64,000 nt of DNA from an uncultured Clostridium sp. (GCF_900769625.1 NZ_CAAGHK010000060.1:55307-119306), one strand, 5' to 3'. Shown: positions 1 to 9,623, counted from the stretch's first letter. Numbers and translations: made by a program. The notes: generated by a model from the sequence alone, not told the origin.

Positions 1-1
1 G

Positions 2-184
2 AAGAAATCCAGAGGAATGCTTGTTGGATTTGGTGTAACATTATTTTATTTTGTAATCATATACATTTTGTGCAGTATTGTCAATGGCAGGTTCAGTTTT
101 AATATGTATGAATTATTCAAGCTGGCATCAGCATTAGTAATAGGAGGACTTGGCGGAGTTCTCGGTGTTAACATGCAGAAGTAA
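2..184 (+). CDS. C-terminal end of a small membrane protein (TIGR04086-like), truncated by window edge
   Basis: The reading frame is open from base 2 and ends at a TAA at 182-184, giving the last 60 residues. The visible part contains a hydrophobic helix (GMLVGFGVTLFYFVIIYILC), a short polar loop, and a second Ala/Gly-rich helix ending in VLGVNMQK. A small multi-helix membrane protein of the TIGR04086/YrzE type is commonly found just upstream of secDF in clostridia, and both position and composition fit. The family assignment is an inference from a partial sequence. The start lies outside the window. Confidence 0.6.
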   Translation, partial: KKSRGMLVGFGVTLFYFVIIYILCSIVNGRFSFNMYELFKLASALVIGGLGGVLGVNMQK

Positions 185-563
185 AACAGAAAGAATGTGA
201 TGAAAAAGTATTACACGTAAAGATGAATGAAAAGCAGAATTATAGTAATATTAATAATGTTCATTGATTTAAATGTGATGTCATGTCAAACGCTGATGAT
301 TAAAAATTCGATCTCTGTAACAAACTCTCAATTAATTGATAAATAGTGAATAATTTTCTTGAGCATATTAACTAAATAATATTGTGGGAATAAAAAACTT
401 TATTAAGAAATTATAGTGTGCTATAATGAACAATGTATTCATAGGGGTAATTATAATATTATTATATTTTACATAATATTTAATAAATAAAGTCAATAGA
501 ATGACGTACTGAATTTTCAAAAGGTGCGGGAATTAAATGACATAATTTATGGAGGGAGATAAG
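185..563. other. Intergenic region upstream of secD, no gene seen
   Basis: This 379-base AT-rich stretch has stop codons in all frames and no ORF with a ribosome binding site. It ends with the GGAGGGAG site of secD at 551-558 and presumably carries the secDF promoter. I could not pick a convincing -35/-10 pair. Confidence 0.5.
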
Positions 564-1823
564 ATGAAGAAAAACGGCAAAAGTGCAGCACTTCTTGGAT
601 TAATTATTGCTGTAATAGTATTTTTTGCTTTTGCAGGATTTAAGGGATTAGTCATTGGTGACTATGCATTTAAATCATTTGATTCAGTAATTACAAGAGG
701 ACTTGATCTTCAAGGCGGAGTTTCTGTTCTTATGGAAATTCAAAAGGATGATGTAACTCAGGAAGAATTAGAAAGCACAAAACAGCATCTTGAGTTAAGA
801 GTTAACAAACTAGGAGTTGCTGAAACAGTAATAACAACTGAAGGGGATAAGAGAATTAGGGTTGATATCCCTGGACAATTTGATTCAAATGAAATTGTCA
901 AGAGCTTAAGCCAGTCAGGTAACTTAGTGTTTAAAAGTCCAGATGGTGAGGAAATCTTAACAGGAAGTGATGTTAAGAAGGCTACAGCTCAGCTTAATCA
1001 GCAGAGTGGTAAATATGAAGTAGGTCTTGAATTTAATGATGAAGGAACAGTAAAATTTGCTGATGCAACATCAAAATATATAGGTAAAACAATAGGGATT
1101 TATCTTGATGATGAAGAAATATCAAGCCCTACAGTTCAGGCTGTAATATCAGATGGTAAGGCATCTATCACTGGAAGCAAGACATTAGAAGAAAATAAGG
1201 CATTAGCTGGAATGATAAATTCTGGTGCACTTCCAATGCCAGTTAAATCAATTTCGGTTAAAAATGTTGGAGCAGAACTTGGTGCAACAGCTTTCCCTAA
1301 TGCAATGAAAGCAGGAGCAATTGGTATAGGACTTGTATTCTTATTTATGATTCTTATATACAGACGTCAGGGATTTTTTGCAGATATAGCGTTAACATTA
1401 TACATTTTCTTGATATTAATCATATTTGTTGAAGTAGGAGTGACACTTACACTTCCAGGTATTGCAGCATTACTTCTTACAATAGGTATGGCTGTTGATG
1501 CTAACATATTAATATTTGAAAGAACAAAAGAAGAACTTAAAAAAGGTGTATCAGTTAAAACGGCAATTAAGAGAGGTTCAGAAAATGCCCTTTCTTCAAT
1601 AGTAGACTCAAATGTAACTACAATATTATGTGCTTTAATCTTATACTTTATAGGTTCAGGATCAGTTAAGGGATTTGCTATAACTCTTATGATAGGTATA
1701 TTAGTAAGTTTATTTACTGCTCTTGTAGTAACAAAAGTATTGATTAATTTAGCTGTAGATTGTGGAATTTTGAGCAAACCAGTGCATTTTGGAGTGAAGA
1801 AGGAGGCTGAAAAACATGCTTAA
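564..1823 (+). CDS. secD: Protein translocase subunit SecD
   Basis: SecD works with SecF as an accessory of the SecYEG translocon, using the proton motive force to help pull exported proteins across the membrane. The product is 419 residues, typical for Gram-positive SecD. It has an N-terminal membrane helix, the conserved GLDLQGGVSVLM block of the first extracytoplasmic domain, and a C-terminal set of helices with the family motif AVDANILIFERTKEE. An upstream in-frame ATG at 549 would place the GGAGGGAG site inside the gene, so I chose ATG 564, eight bases after that site (MKKNGKS). It overlaps secF by 8 bases, so the two are probably translationally coupled. Confidence 0.95.
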   Translation: MKKNGKSAALLGLIIAVIVFFAFAGFKGLVIGDYAFKSFDSVITRGLDLQGGVSVLMEIQKDDVTQEELESTKQHLELRVNKLGVAETVITTEGDKRIRVDIPGQFDSNEIVKSLSQSGNLVFKSPDGEEILTGSDVKKATAQLNQQSGKYEVGLEFNDEGTVKFADATSKYIGKTIGIYLDDEEISSPTVQAVISDGKASITGSKTLEENKALAGMINSGALPMPVKSISVKNVGAELGATAFPNAMKAGAIGIGLVFLFMILIYRRQGFFADIALTLYIFLILIIFVEVGVTLTLPGIAALLLTIGMAVDANILIFERTKEELKKGVSVKTAIKRGSENALSSIVDSNVTTILCALILYFIGSGSVKGFAITLMIGILVSLFTALVVTKVLINLAVDCGILSKPVHFGVKKEAEKHA

Positions 1824-2685
1824 GATAATAGAAAAATCAAAGATATGGATTTCAATTTCCTTAATTATAATAGTACTTGGATTAGGTTTCATATGTTTTA
1901 AAGGTTTAAACTTTGGAATAGACTTTAAGGGTGGAACACAGGTTTCAATACAGTTGAATGAAAATATCAGTAAAGAAGATGCAGATGCAGTTGTTAAAGA
2001 ATATGCACCTGATTCAAGTACAACTATTTCAAATACTTATGAATATGAAATAAAATCAACTGATTTAGATAGCGATAAGTTATCTTCAATAATGAATGAC
2101 TTAGAAGAAAAATATTCATTAGAAGATTCAGCTTTACTTTCTCAAGAAGAAATCGGAGCAGCAATAGGTAAGGAATTAACAAGAAACTCATTACTTGCTA
2201 TTCTTGCAGCAAGTGCAGTTATGCTTGTATATGTTGCAATAAGATTTGAATTTAAATTTGGTGTGGCTGCTTTAATAGCAACACTTCATGATGTGTTAGT
2301 TACAATAACTGTATATGCTGTATTTGGAATTCCAGTAAACACTCCATTTATTGCAGCTATATTAACAATAGTTGGTTACTCTATGAATGATACAATTGTA
2401 ATATTCGATAGAATAAGAGAAAACTTAAAGAAAATGAGAAGAGCGAATACAGTTGAAGTTGCAAATACAAGTATCACTGAAACTTTAACAAGATCGATAA
2501 ATACATCGTTATCTACATTAGTTACGATAATAGCTATAAATATATTAGTTCCTTCAGTTAGAGAATTCACTATTCCATTAATTGTAGGAATTGTATGTGG
2601 AGCTTATTCTTCAATATTTATAGCATCACCAGTCTGGGTATTTTTAAAAGAAAAAACAGGTAAGAAAAAAGTTAAAAATGCTTAA
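1816..2685 (+). CDS. secF: Protein translocase subunit SecF
   Basis: SecF is the partner of SecD in the SecDF membrane complex. The 289-residue protein starts with a membrane helix followed by the family block GIDFKGGTQVSI. Five more helices follow, with the conserved YSMNDTIVIFDRIREN motif around residues 190-205. The C-terminus is short and lysine-rich (EKTGKKKVKNA). A GGAGG site lies at 1802-1806 inside the end of secD, and the start ATG overlaps the secD stop region. A hairpin terminator follows at 2708, so secDF appears to be the end of its transcription unit. Confidence 0.95.
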   Translation: MLKIIEKSKIWISISLIIIVLGLGFICFKGLNFGIDFKGGTQVSIQLNENISKEDADAVVKEYAPDSSTTISNTYEYEIKSTDLDSDKLSSIMNDLEEKYSLEDSALLSQEEIGAAIGKELTRNSLLAILAASAVMLVYVAIRFEFKFGVAALIATLHDVLVTITVYAVFGIPVNTPFIAAILTIVGYSMNDTIVIFDRIRENLKKMRRANTVEVANTSITETLTRSINTSLSTLVTIIAINILVPSVREFTIPLIVGIVCGAYSSIFIASPVWVFLKEKTGKKKVKNA

Positions 2686-2707
2686 TTACTGGATTTAGAT
2701 TATAATG

Positions 2708-2738
2708 AAAAACCTTCAGCATACATGGAGGTTTTTTA
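2708..2738 (+). terminator. Rho-independent terminator after secF
   Basis: The arms AAAAACCT (2708-2715) and AGGTTTTT (2729-2736) flank a 13-base loop and run into a T tract. Confidence 0.75.
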
Positions 2739-2817
2739 TTTCGTAATAAAACAATTGTAAAAATATCGACAATCATTTATAATATATGTGTTTTCTAATT
2801 TTATGGAGGAAGAAGCC

Positions 2818-3696
2818 ATGCGTAAATTCTGGGAAAGTATATATTGTCCAAATTATATTACTGGATATAACCCATTTATACTTAAAGGTATGAACAAAGC
2901 AATAGAGAGATTAGCTTTAGCTGTTAATAATAGACAGAAAATTGTCGTTTATGGTACATATAATGTCGATGGAATTTGTGCGGTTTCATCGTTAATTCTT
3001 GTTCTTAGATATTTAAACGCTGATGTAGAATATCTGATATATGATAGGCAGGAAAATGATGCGAGGATAAATTCGGAAGACATAAAAGATAATGTTGATT
3101 TTTTGGGTGCTGAGCTTTTAATAACTTTAGGTGTAGGATTGAAATCACAGGCAGAAGTAAATTTATGCAAGAAATTAGGCATAGATTTAATTGTGCTGGA
3201 AAATGAAATAAGTGATACAGTAAATGACTATATTTACATCAATCCAAATCAAAAGGGTTGTCAGTATAGATACAAAGATTTATCAACAAGTGGGATGACA
3301 TTTAAATTGATGCAGGCAGTAGCAATTTATTATAATATGAAGAGCATCAACAAATATTTAGATCTAATACTAATTGGGGTGGAGTGGTCTAAAGTTGCAG
3401 CTAAAGGGGAAAATAAAGTATTGATTAAAGAAGGAAATAAATTTTTAATGAATACTAATAATAATGGGTTAAGGTCAATAATAGAATTTAATAATATAAA
3501 GGAATTCGACTATTGTGGCATACAAAAGATAATAGAATCATTAATTCCACCTATAGGTGCTGTAGGAATTACTGATAATGCAAGGATTGTTTTGGAACTT
3601 CTAACTACTAATGATAAAGACAGATCTGATCAGATTGTGAAGTATCTGTATAGTTTGAAGAGGAATTATTCATTGAATCAAGTTAAACACGTATAA
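2818..3696 (+). CDS. RecJ-like DHH-domain protein lacking the catalytic residues
   Basis: The 292-residue product aligns by eye with the N-terminal DHH domain of RecJ single-strand exonuclease but is about half the length of RecJ. The RecJ block YGDYDVDG reads YGTYNVDG here (residues 45-52), the second Asp block reads ITLGVGL, and the DHH motif reads LENE (127-130), so nearly all metal ligands are missing. The structural block YPFKDLxxxG is kept as YRYKDLSTSG (150-159). It sits between secF and apt, where many clostridia carry full recJ. ATG 2818 was chosen because GGAGG lies at 2804-2808. It is probably a retained non-catalytic paralog or an eroding gene. Its function is unknown. Confidence 0.75.
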   Translation: MRKFWESIYCPNYITGYNPFILKGMNKAIERLALAVNNRQKIVVYGTYNVDGICAVSSLILVLRYLNADVEYLIYDRQENDARINSEDIKDNVDFLGAELLITLGVGLKSQAEVNLCKKLGIDLIVLENEISDTVNDYIYINPNQKGCQYRYKDLSTSGMTFKLMQAVAIYYNMKSINKYLDLILIGVEWSKVAAKGENKVLIKEGNKFLMNTNNNGLRSIIEFNNIKEFDYCGIQKIIESLIPPIGAVGITDNARIVLELLTTNDKDRSDQIVKYLYSLKRNYSLNQVKHV

Positions 3697-3828
3697 GTTT
3701 GTCTAAATTAAGAATAAATAAAATGTGAACTGTGAGAAATTCAGAATACATTGAATTTATATATAATGTGCTATTTAATATAAAAAATATATTTTTTATA
3801 TTAAATATATGCTGTGGAGGAATCAAAT

Positions 3829-4347
3829 ATGGATTTAAAAGAGAAAATAAGAGTAATTGAAAATTTTCCGAAGGAAGGAATAAGCTTCAAGGATATTACA
3901 ACTTTAATTGCTGATAAAGAAGGATTAAAAGCTTCAGTTGATGCAATTGTAGATTACTTAAAAGATAAAAATATAGATTTAATTGTTGGACCAGAAGCAA
4001 GAGGATTTATTTTTGGAGTTCCTGTAGCATATGCAATGGGAATAGGGTTTGTTCCAGTAAGAAAGCCAGGGAAATTACCAGCAGAAACGATTTCGGTAAC
4101 TTATGATTTAGAATACGGCAGTGATGAAATACAAATTCATAAAGATGCAATTAAGCCAGGACAAAGAGTTGCAATAGTTGATGATTTATTAGCAACAGGA
4201 GGTACGGTTGAAGCTGTAACTAAATTAATAGAACAAGCAGGTGGAATTGTTGCTTCTGTAGATTTCGTTACTGAATTAACAGATCTTAAAGGAAGAGATA
4301 AGTTAAAAGGATATGATGTAATGTCATTAGTTGAATACAACTGTTAG
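3829..4347 (+). CDS. apt: Adenine phosphoribosyltransferase
   Basis: Apt salvages adenine with PRPP to form AMP and diphosphate in the cytoplasm. The 172-residue length is standard. The PRPP-binding motif is clear (VAIVDDLLATGGT, about residues 119-131), as is the upstream VGPEARGF block. GTG 3814 would include the GGAGG site in the coding region, so ATG 3829 (MDLKEKIRVIENFP), eight bases after GGAGG, is the likely start. A strong terminator follows directly. The neighbour relA is a common partner in clostridia, linking purine salvage with stringent control. Confidence 0.95.
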   Translation: MDLKEKIRVIENFPKEGISFKDITTLIADKEGLKASVDAIVDYLKDKNIDLIVGPEARGFIFGVPVAYAMGIGFVPVRKPGKLPAETISVTYDLEYGSDEIQIHKDAIKPGQRVAIVDDLLATGGTVEAVTKLIEQAGGIVASVDFVTELTDLKGRDKLKGYDVMSLVEYNC

Positions 4348-4351
4348 AAAT

Positions 4352-4386
4352 AAAAGTTATGCTTATGTGGCATAACTTTTATTTTG
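4352..4386 (+). terminator. Rho-independent terminator after apt
   Basis: A perfect 11-bp stem, AAAAGTTATGC (4352-4362) with GCATAACTTTT (4370-4380), is followed by ATTTTGT. Confidence 0.85.
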
Positions 4387-4548
4387 TATAAAATTATAAA
4401 CCTTTATAAATTTTCTATAGTTTTAGTATAAAATTATAGAATTAACAAGTAGTATTTACTTTGTTTTATTATAGTTTCATGCTTATAAACTTTAGGGTTA
4501 TAAAATGTTGAAAATAGAAGTAAAATAATATATAATTATTAGAAAGTG

Positions 4549-4570
4549 AGGCTGGTTATGAAACCAGCCT
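4549..4570 (+). promoter_or_regulatory. Short hairpin in the relA leader
   Basis: AGGCTGGTT (4549-4557) pairs with AACCAGCCT (4562-4570). A T-rich stretch follows only about 15 bases later, so it is not a classical terminator. It lies 48 bases before the relA start and could be an mRNA structure. Its role is unknown. Confidence 0.4.
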
Positions 4571-4617
4571 TTGAATTTAATTTAAAATTTTTTTAGTGTA
4601 GAAGGAGAGTAATCCTT

Positions 4618-6828
4618 ATGGTTGATGAATTGTTAGAAAAAATCAATAAAAACTGCCATAATGTTGATATAGAAATGGTGAAAAAGGCATATAATTTTGC
4701 CAAGGAAGCACATAAGGACCAAAAAAGAGAATCAGGAGAACCCTATATAATTCATCCAATAGCAGTTGCTGAAATATTAGCAGAACTTGGAATGGATACG
4801 AATACTATAGTAGCAGGGCTTCTTCATGATGTGATAGAGGATACTGACTGTTCATATGAAGATGCAGCAAGAATATTTAATCCTGAAATTGCGAATTTAG
4901 TTGATGGTGTTACAAAACTTACAAAACTGGGCGAAATGGAATATAAAACCAAAGAAGAACAACAGGCAGATAATGTTAGAAAAATGCTGCTTGCAATGGC
5001 TAAGGATATAAGAGTAATTATAATAAAGCTGGCAGATAGACTTCATAATATGAGAACTCTTAAGTTTATGCCGGCTAACAAGCAGAAGAATAAAGCAAAA
5101 GAGACTCTTGATATTTATGCACCACTAGCACACAGACTTGGTATGTCTAAAATAAAATGGGAGCTCGAGGATCTTTGTTTTAGATATCTTCATGAAAAAG
5201 AATATTATGATCTTGTGAAAGATATTGCTGAAAAAAGGGTTGAAAGAGAAAGCTATATTCAGGATATAGTGAGTGATCTTTATAAAAAACTTGAAGCAGC
5301 AGGAATTGATTCTGATATAGAAGGAAGGCCAAAGCATTTTTACAGCATATATAAGAAGATGGTAAGTAAGAATAAGAGTATTGAAGAAATATTTGACCTT
5401 ACAGCAATAAGGGTTCTTGTTAATTCTGTAAAGGACTGTTATGGAGTACTTGGCATTGTTCACACTATATATAGACCTATTCCTGGGCGATTTAAGGATT
5501 ATATAGCTATGCCTAAGCCTAATATGTATCAGTCACTTCATACGACTGTAATAGGTCCACAGGGAAAGACGTTTGAAATTCAAATAAGAACATTTGAAAT
5601 GCATAAAACAGCAGAATATGGTATTGCTGCTCATTGGAAATACAAAGAAGGTGATACAGGAAGTTCAGAAGCTGACAATCAGAAGGATTTTGAAAAGAAG
5701 CTTGCATGGCTGAGAGATATGCTTGAATGGCAGAAGGAAACATCTGATGCAGAAGAATTTATGGAAGGCTTCAAGATAGATTTATTTTCTGACGAAGTCT
5801 TTGTATTTACCCCAAAGGGTGTTGTGATAAATTTATGCAGCAAAGCTACACCAATTGACTTTGCATATAGAATACATACTGATGTAGGAAACAAATGTGT
5901 AGGAGCCAAAGTTAATGGTAAGATAGTGCCTCTTGACTATACATTAAAGACAGGAGAAATTGTTGAAATATTGACATCTCCAAATGCAAAAGGTCCTAAC
6001 ATGGATTGGCTGAATATTGCAAAAAGTAATCAGTCAAAGAGTAAAATAAAACTTTGGTTTAAAAAAGCTAAAAAAGAAGAAAATATTGTTAAGGGAAAAG
6101 AAATCTTTGAAAAGGAATTAAAAAAGCAGGCTGTAAATTATGCTGATATTGCAAAAGGTGATGTTTATGAAAAGCTGATAAAAAGATATAATATACATTC
6201 CATGGATGATTTATATGCAGTTGTAGGAATAGGAAGCATTTCTGCATCATCTTTCATTTCTAGATTAAAAGATGATAATGGACTTGATAAGTCAGCAAAA
6301 GAAAGGGAAAATAAAGAAATCTTAAGTAAATCAATAGAAGAGCAGATTGCAAAGACAGCAAGGCAAGGTGAACCTAACAGTTATGGAATTACTGTAAAGG
6401 GTGAAAGCAATCTTATGGTAAGATTTGCTAAATGTTGTTCGCCAGTTCCTGGAGATGAAATTTTAGGTTATATAACTAAAGGCAGAGGTGTATCTGTACA
6501 TAGAAAAGACTGCAGTAATTTAAAGACTCTTATCGAAACTGATGGCGATAAAGTTGTCGAAGTTAATTGGGGTAAATCTCAGAATACTGCATATTTTGCA
6601 GAAATACAGGTTAAGGCAGAAGACAGAGCAAGTCTTCTTGCTGATACAATGAGTGTGATTTCAGATTTAAAGCTTCAATTAAGCGCAGTAAATGCAAATC
6701 TTGCAAAAGAAGGTTTTGCGTTTATAAACATTAAATTAAAGATAACATCAGTTAAGGATTTAAATGAGCTTATGAAAAAAATAAAGAGACTTAAAGGTGT
6801 AATTGATGTATATAGAGTAAATAGTTAA
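4618..6828 (+). CDS. relA: Bifunctional (p)ppGpp synthetase/hydrolase RelA/SpoT family
   Basis: This is the long RSH enzyme of the stringent response, making and degrading (p)ppGpp. The 736 residues show the full domain order. The HD hydrolase has H46 in IIHP, H70-D71 in LLHD and EDT at 75-77. The synthetase has RFKDYIAMPKPNMYQSLHTT and EIQIRT at about 300-330, and the substrate loop GRPKHFYSIYKK. A TGS domain starts at VFVFTPKG near 398, a zinc-finger-like CCSPVPGD segment lies near 605, and a C-terminal ACT domain covers about 660-736. Both catalytic halves look intact. GGAGAG lies seven to twelve bases before the ATG. dtd follows closely in the same direction, so co-transcription is likely. 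Confidence 0.95.
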   Translation: MVDELLEKINKNCHNVDIEMVKKAYNFAKEAHKDQKRESGEPYIIHPIAVAEILAELGMDTNTIVAGLLHDVIEDTDCSYEDAARIFNPEIANLVDGVTKLTKLGEMEYKTKEEQQADNVRKMLLAMAKDIRVIIIKLADRLHNMRTLKFMPANKQKNKAKETLDIYAPLAHRLGMSKIKWELEDLCFRYLHEKEYYDLVKDIAEKRVERESYIQDIVSDLYKKLEAAGIDSDIEGRPKHFYSIYKKMVSKNKSIEEIFDLTAIRVLVNSVKDCYGVLGIVHTIYRPIPGRFKDYIAMPKPNMYQSLHTTVIGPQGKTFEIQIRTFEMHKTAEYGIAAHWKYKEGDTGSSEADNQKDFEKKLAWLRDMLEWQKETSDAEEFMEGFKIDLFSDEVFVFTPKGVVINLCSKATPIDFAYRIHTDVGNKCVGAKVNGKIVPLDYTLKTGEIVEILTSPNAKGPNMDWLNIAKSNQSKSKIKLWFKKAKKEENIVKGKEIFEKELKKQAVNYADIAKGDVYEKLIKRYNIHSMDDLYAVVGIGSISASSFISRLKDDNGLDKSAKERENKEILSKSIEEQIAKTARQGEPNSYGITVKGESNLMVRFAKCCSPVPGDEILGYITKGRGVSVHRKDCSNLKTLIETDGDKVVEVNWGKSQNTAYFAEIQVKAEDRASLLADTMSVISDLKLQLSAVNANLAKEGFAFINIKLKITSVKDLNELMKKIKRLKGVIDVYRVNS

Positions 6829-6861
6829 TATTTTTATAGCTATAGAAGCTGGGGGATTTTG

Positions 6862-7311
6862 ATGAGAGCTGTAGTTCAAAGAGTAACTTCATCATCTGTT
6901 AAAGTTGATGGAAAAGTTATTGGAAGCATAAACAATGGATTTAATGTATTATTAGGAATATGTAAAGATGATACAATTGAAGATTTGAAATATATAAAAG
7001 ATAAGATAATAAACTTAAGGGTTTTTCATGATGAAAATGATAAGATGAACCTGTCAATATGTGATGTGAAAGGAGAAATTCTGGCAATTTCTCAATTTAC
7101 ACTGTATGGCGATTGCAGAAAGGGTAGAAGACCTAATTTTATGGAAGCCATGGGTGGAGATGAAGCTAAAGCATTATATGATGATTTTATAAAAATGCTT
7201 AAGGAATCTGGACTAAAGATTGAAACTGGTGAATTTGGTGCAGATATGAAGGTTGAAATAAATAATGATGGCCCGGTAACTATTCTACTAGACAGTAAGA
7301 AAAATTTTTAA
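6862..7311 (+). CDS. dtd: D-aminoacyl-tRNA deacylase
   Basis: Dtd hydrolyses D-amino acids wrongly attached to tRNA. The product is 149 residues, the usual size. It starts with the family signature MRAVVQRVTSSSV, and contains the SQFTLYGD motif and the C-terminal NNDGPVTILLDS motif that shape the active site. A TTG three bases upstream is in frame, but ATG 6862 gives the canonical N-terminus. It lies 33 bases after relA, an arrangement common in Gram-positive bacteria. Confidence 0.95.
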   Translation: MRAVVQRVTSSSVKVDGKVIGSINNGFNVLLGICKDDTIEDLKYIKDKIINLRVFHDENDKMNLSICDVKGEILAISQFTLYGDCRKGRRPNFMEAMGGDEAKALYDDFIKMLKESGLKIETGEFGADMKVEINNDGPVTILLDSKKNF

Positions 7312-7475
7312 GGCAAATTCTTAATAAATTGTTTATGATAACTGTAATAGGATAATTATACAGTTAAGTAATATAGAAATAATTAATATTATATTGAATG
7401 TTTAATGTATAGTAGTTTTCATATTATCTATTATACATTAAATATGCATTGAAACTGGAGAGAGGTGTAATTTGT

Positions 7476-8075
7476 ATGTTAAACATTAATATAGTTCCAG
7501 CAGGGGTATATGACGTAAACTGTTACATTTTAGTAGACGATGAAAGCAAAGAATGTGCAGTAATAGATGCAGGTGGAGATGCAGGAAGAATAGAAGCGGC
7601 AATTAAAAGCATGAATGGAAAACCTAAATATCTTCTTCTGACACATGGACATTTTGATCATGTGGGAGGTGTTGAAGAAATATGCAGCACATATAATATA
7701 CCATTTTATATAAGCAAAGCAGATGAAGAATATATGGCAAAGGATAATTCTGTTTTTGGAACACTTCCTAAGGCTTCTGGATATTTAAAAGAAGGCGATG
7801 TTCTAAAATTAGGGTCATATGAGATAAAGGTTATTGAAACACCTGGCCATACAAAAGGCGGACTATGTTTTGCAGTTGACAATAAAGTATTTACTGGAGA
7901 TACTTTATTCCAGGGATCAGTAGGAAGAACAGATTTTCTTGGCGGTGATATGGAAGAAATAATAAGAAGTATTAAAACTAAGCTTCTTCCTCTTGGTGAT
8001 GATGTTAAAGTTTATCCAGGTCATGGTTCATCATCTTCAATTGGATTTGAAAAGATGAAAAATCCATACCTATAG
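7476..8075 (+). CDS. MBL-fold metallo-hydrolase (glyoxalase II-like)
   Basis: The 199-residue cytosolic protein is a metallo-beta-lactamase fold hydrolase of the short glyoxalase II-like group. The metal-binding motif THGHFDHVGG (HxHxDH) is complete. Further metal ligands are seen in ETPGHTKGG, FTGDTLF and YPGHG. An upstream in-frame ATG at 7449 exists, but a GGAGAGAGG site at 7457-7465 supports ATG 7476 (MLNINIVPAG). It is the standard neighbour between dtd and hemZ in clostridia. The true substrate cannot be read from the sequence. Confidence 0.9.
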   Translation: MLNINIVPAGVYDVNCYILVDDESKECAVIDAGGDAGRIEAAIKSMNGKPKYLLLTHGHFDHVGGVEEICSTYNIPFYISKADEEYMAKDNSVFGTLPKASGYLKEGDVLKLGSYEIKVIETPGHTKGGLCFAVDNKVFTGDTLFQGSVGRTDFLGGDMEEIIRSIKTKLLPLGDDVKVYPGHGSSSSIGFEKMKNPYL

Positions 8076-8091
8076 AAAGGGAACGTGTATT

Positions 8092-9519
8092 ATGGAAATA
8101 AAGGTTAATTTAAATAACTTAAAATACAGATATGAAGTTTATCAGTTATTTAATGTTTATTTTCCAATGAATGATATCCAGTTCTTAGATAAAGAACAAG
8201 CAGATTATATTGTTTATATAGATGAAAGCAGGCTTAGTTTTCAGTATAAAGAATATTTTAAGGAAGAATCTTTAGGAGAGGATATTAAAAACTCTCTAAG
8301 GAGATTCCTTTTTCTATGTTTAAGGGATCTGACAAATGATATTTATCCATGGGGAATATTGATAGGAATAAGGCCTTCAAAGATTGCATTAAAGTTTCTT
8401 AAAGAAGGAAAGACTGAAGAAGAAATAATAGAGATTTTCAAAGAAAAATATATTGCACATGCTGAAAAAGCAAAATTGTGTATTGATGTGGCAAAAGCAG
8501 AAGAACGTATTGTAAATCAAGACAGCAAAAATATTGCCATATACATAGGAATGGCATTCTGTCCTACAAAATGCATGTACTGTTCATTTACGTCAAATCC
8601 AATCGGCTCACATAAAAAGATGGTTATGCCTTATGTTGAAAGCCTTATTAAGGAAATAAGAGAAATAAGCATATATGTAAGGGAAAAAAATCTTAATGTG
8701 GAAACCGTGTACTTTGGAGGTGGAACTCCTACATCAGTAAGTGATGGGGAATTCATGATGGTTATGGATGGAATTTATAATGGATTTATAAAGGATGGCA
8801 ATGTGAAGGAATTTACGGTTGAATGCGGAAGACCAGATACATTGAACAAAACAAAACTTCAGATAATGAAGGAGTGTAACGTTACAAGAATAAGTATTAA
8901 TCCGCAGACCATGAATGATAAGACATTAAAATTAATAGGCAGAACTCATTCAAGTGAAGATATAAAAGAAAAATTTAAAATGGCAAGGAAACTTGGTTTT
9001 GAAGATATAAATATGGACATAATAATAGGGCTTCCTGGTGAAGGGCATGCTGAAGTACTTAAGACAAAAGAGGAACTGTTAAAGCTGAAGCCAGACAGCA
9101 TTACTGTTCATGGATTAGCTCTTAAAAGAGGTTCTATAATGTATGAAAATTTTGTTCTCAAAAAAGGTATACCTTTAACTCCTCATGAAGAAATTGTTAA
9201 GATGTATGCAGAAAGCAAAAATTTAGCAGAAGAATTAGGACTTTCACCATATTATATGTACAGACAAAAAAATATGGTTGGAAATATGGAGAATTTAGGG
9301 TATGCTAAAGAGGGTAAGGAATGTATATATAACATTCAGATGATTGAAGAAAGACAGACAATCATAGCGCTTGGAGCAGCAGCAGTCAGCAAGGTTGTAT
9401 TCCTTGAAGAAGATAGACTTGAAAGATTCCCTAATTTAAAGGATCTTAATGAATATGTAACAAGAATTGATGAAATGATTGAAAGAAAAAAAGAATTATT
9501 AAACAGCCTGTATAAATAG
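8092..9519 (+). CDS. hemZ: Coproporphyrinogen III dehydrogenase-like radical SAM protein HemZ
   Basis: This is a radical SAM protein of the oxygen-independent coproporphyrinogen dehydrogenase/HemW group, HemZ subtype. The 475 residues include an N-terminal extension of about 145 residues typical for HemZ. The [4Fe-4S]-SAM motif follows (C157, C161, C164 in CPTKCMYC). A GGGTPT-type block (VYFGGGTPTSVS) and the IIIGLPGEG block follow. It starts 16 bases after the MBL-fold gene and is likely in the same operon. Whether it makes heme or has another radical chemistry in this anaerobe is not clear. Confidence 0.85.
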   Translation: MEIKVNLNNLKYRYEVYQLFNVYFPMNDIQFLDKEQADYIVYIDESRLSFQYKEYFKEESLGEDIKNSLRRFLFLCLRDLTNDIYPWGILIGIRPSKIALKFLKEGKTEEEIIEIFKEKYIAHAEKAKLCIDVAKAEERIVNQDSKNIAIYIGMAFCPTKCMYCSFTSNPIGSHKKMVMPYVESLIKEIREISIYVREKNLNVETVYFGGGTPTSVSDGEFMMVMDGIYNGFIKDGNVKEFTVECGRPDTLNKTKLQIMKECNVTRISINPQTMNDKTLKLIGRTHSSEDIKEKFKMARKLGFEDINMDIIIGLPGEGHAEVLKTKEELLKLKPDSITVHGLALKRGSIMYENFVLKKGIPLTPHEEIVKMYAESKNLAEELGLSPYYMYRQKNMVGNMENLGYAKEGKECIYNIQMIEERQTIIALGAAAVSKVVFLEEDRLERFPNLKDLNEYVTRIDEMIERKKELLNSLYK

Positions 9520-9520
9520 T

Positions 9521-9602
9521 TGTGAGTTGAACATTGAGAGTTGAGAGTTGAGGAAAAAATTTCTGCTACTTTCAACTATCCATTATCAACTATTAACTGG
9601 TT
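9521..9602. repeat. Degenerate GTTGA/TCAAC heptamer-like repeat tract upstream of hisS
   Basis: The region has several copies of GAGTTGA-like units on one side (GAGTTGAACATTGAGAGTTG) and TCAACTA-like units on the other (ATTATCAACTATTAACTGG), so the two halves can pair. Similar tracts occur at 11226-11262 and 28645-28680. They look like dispersed clostridial intergenic repeats. Confidence 0.5.
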
Positions 9603-9623
9603 GAATTTGGAGGGATAGATAAC

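Noticed and set aside
9521..9602. CRISPR-like repeats
   Set aside because: The units are short, degenerate and adjacent, with no uniform spacers. No cas gene is in the window.
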